Virus record (IMG/VR): IMGVR_UViG_3300031857_001602
Location: 1-21,634 of that record
DNA: 21,634 nucleotides
Strand: one strand, 5' to 3'
Origin: a virus
How positions within the stretch are numbered: the first letter of the stretch is position 1; every line of letters starts with the position of its first letter. The notes beneath the pieces were generated by a model that did not search any database, was not told the DNA's origin, and saw only the letters and a list, made by a program, of their open reading frames with translations. Shown one piece after another: positions 21,633 to 21,634 of this stretch. Position numbers and translations under genes: made by a program.

Positions 21633-21634
21633 CA

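Overview
The window is the structural and packaging half of a tailed double-stranded DNA phage genome (Caudoviricetes), almost certainly a podovirus-like, environmental, aquatic-type phage. The evidence is a recognisable large terminase, a P22-type portal of about 780 residues, a GroES-like co-chaperonin, a scaffold-like coiled-coil protein, an HK97-fold-type major capsid protein, decoration and connector proteins, and tail fibres. Many small proteins resemble families I know mainly from freshwater and marine phages. No tail tube, sheath or tape-measure gene is visible, which fits a short tail. No integrase, repressor, polymerase, endolysin, tRNA or CRISPR array is visible. The host cannot be fixed from the sequence; a Gram-negative proteobacterium is a guess.

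All convincing genes lie on the minus strand, so transcription runs from the right edge to the left edge. The right end (about 19.99-21.63 kb) holds four small, very G+C-rich genes of unknown function. They form two units, each closed by an intrinsic terminator, with a possible promoter between. Next comes about 700 bases without a credible gene (19.27-19.99 kb). It contains a low-complexity field full of the pentamer CCAGG, a GC hairpin, a near-perfect bacterial parS (ParB-binding) site, three phased TTGAC repeats and an A+T-rich tract.

The late operon starts there. Its order is terL, a 1703-residue multidomain protein, portal, a small basic protein overlapping the portal end, a 67-residue protein, a GroES-like co-chaperonin, a scaffold-like protein, a 159-residue protein of unknown role, a decoration-like protein, and the major capsid protein, which is followed by a strong UUCG-loop terminator. 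A second block follows after a leader with an inverted repeat. It holds a beta-rich virion protein, a small structural protein, a DUF6321-like protein, an XhlA-like membrane protein, two tiny KKGG-rich proteins, a connector-like protein, a CxxC protein, a second connector-like protein, two small conserved proteins, a fibre made of ten 22-residue repeats, and a tail fibre cut by the left edge. Genes in this block abut or overlap by 1-4 bases, so translation is probably coupled.

The genes form one assembly line: TerL and portal package DNA, scaffold and capsid protein build the head (perhaps folded by host GroEL with the phage co-chaperonin), decoration proteins coat it, connectors close it, and the fibres bind the host. 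The most striking non-genic signal is the parS-like site beside iteron-like repeats and an A+T-rich tract just upstream of terL. The most striking proteins are the 1703-residue polyprotein-like product and a (F/M)xKGG motif shared by it and several tiny neighbours.
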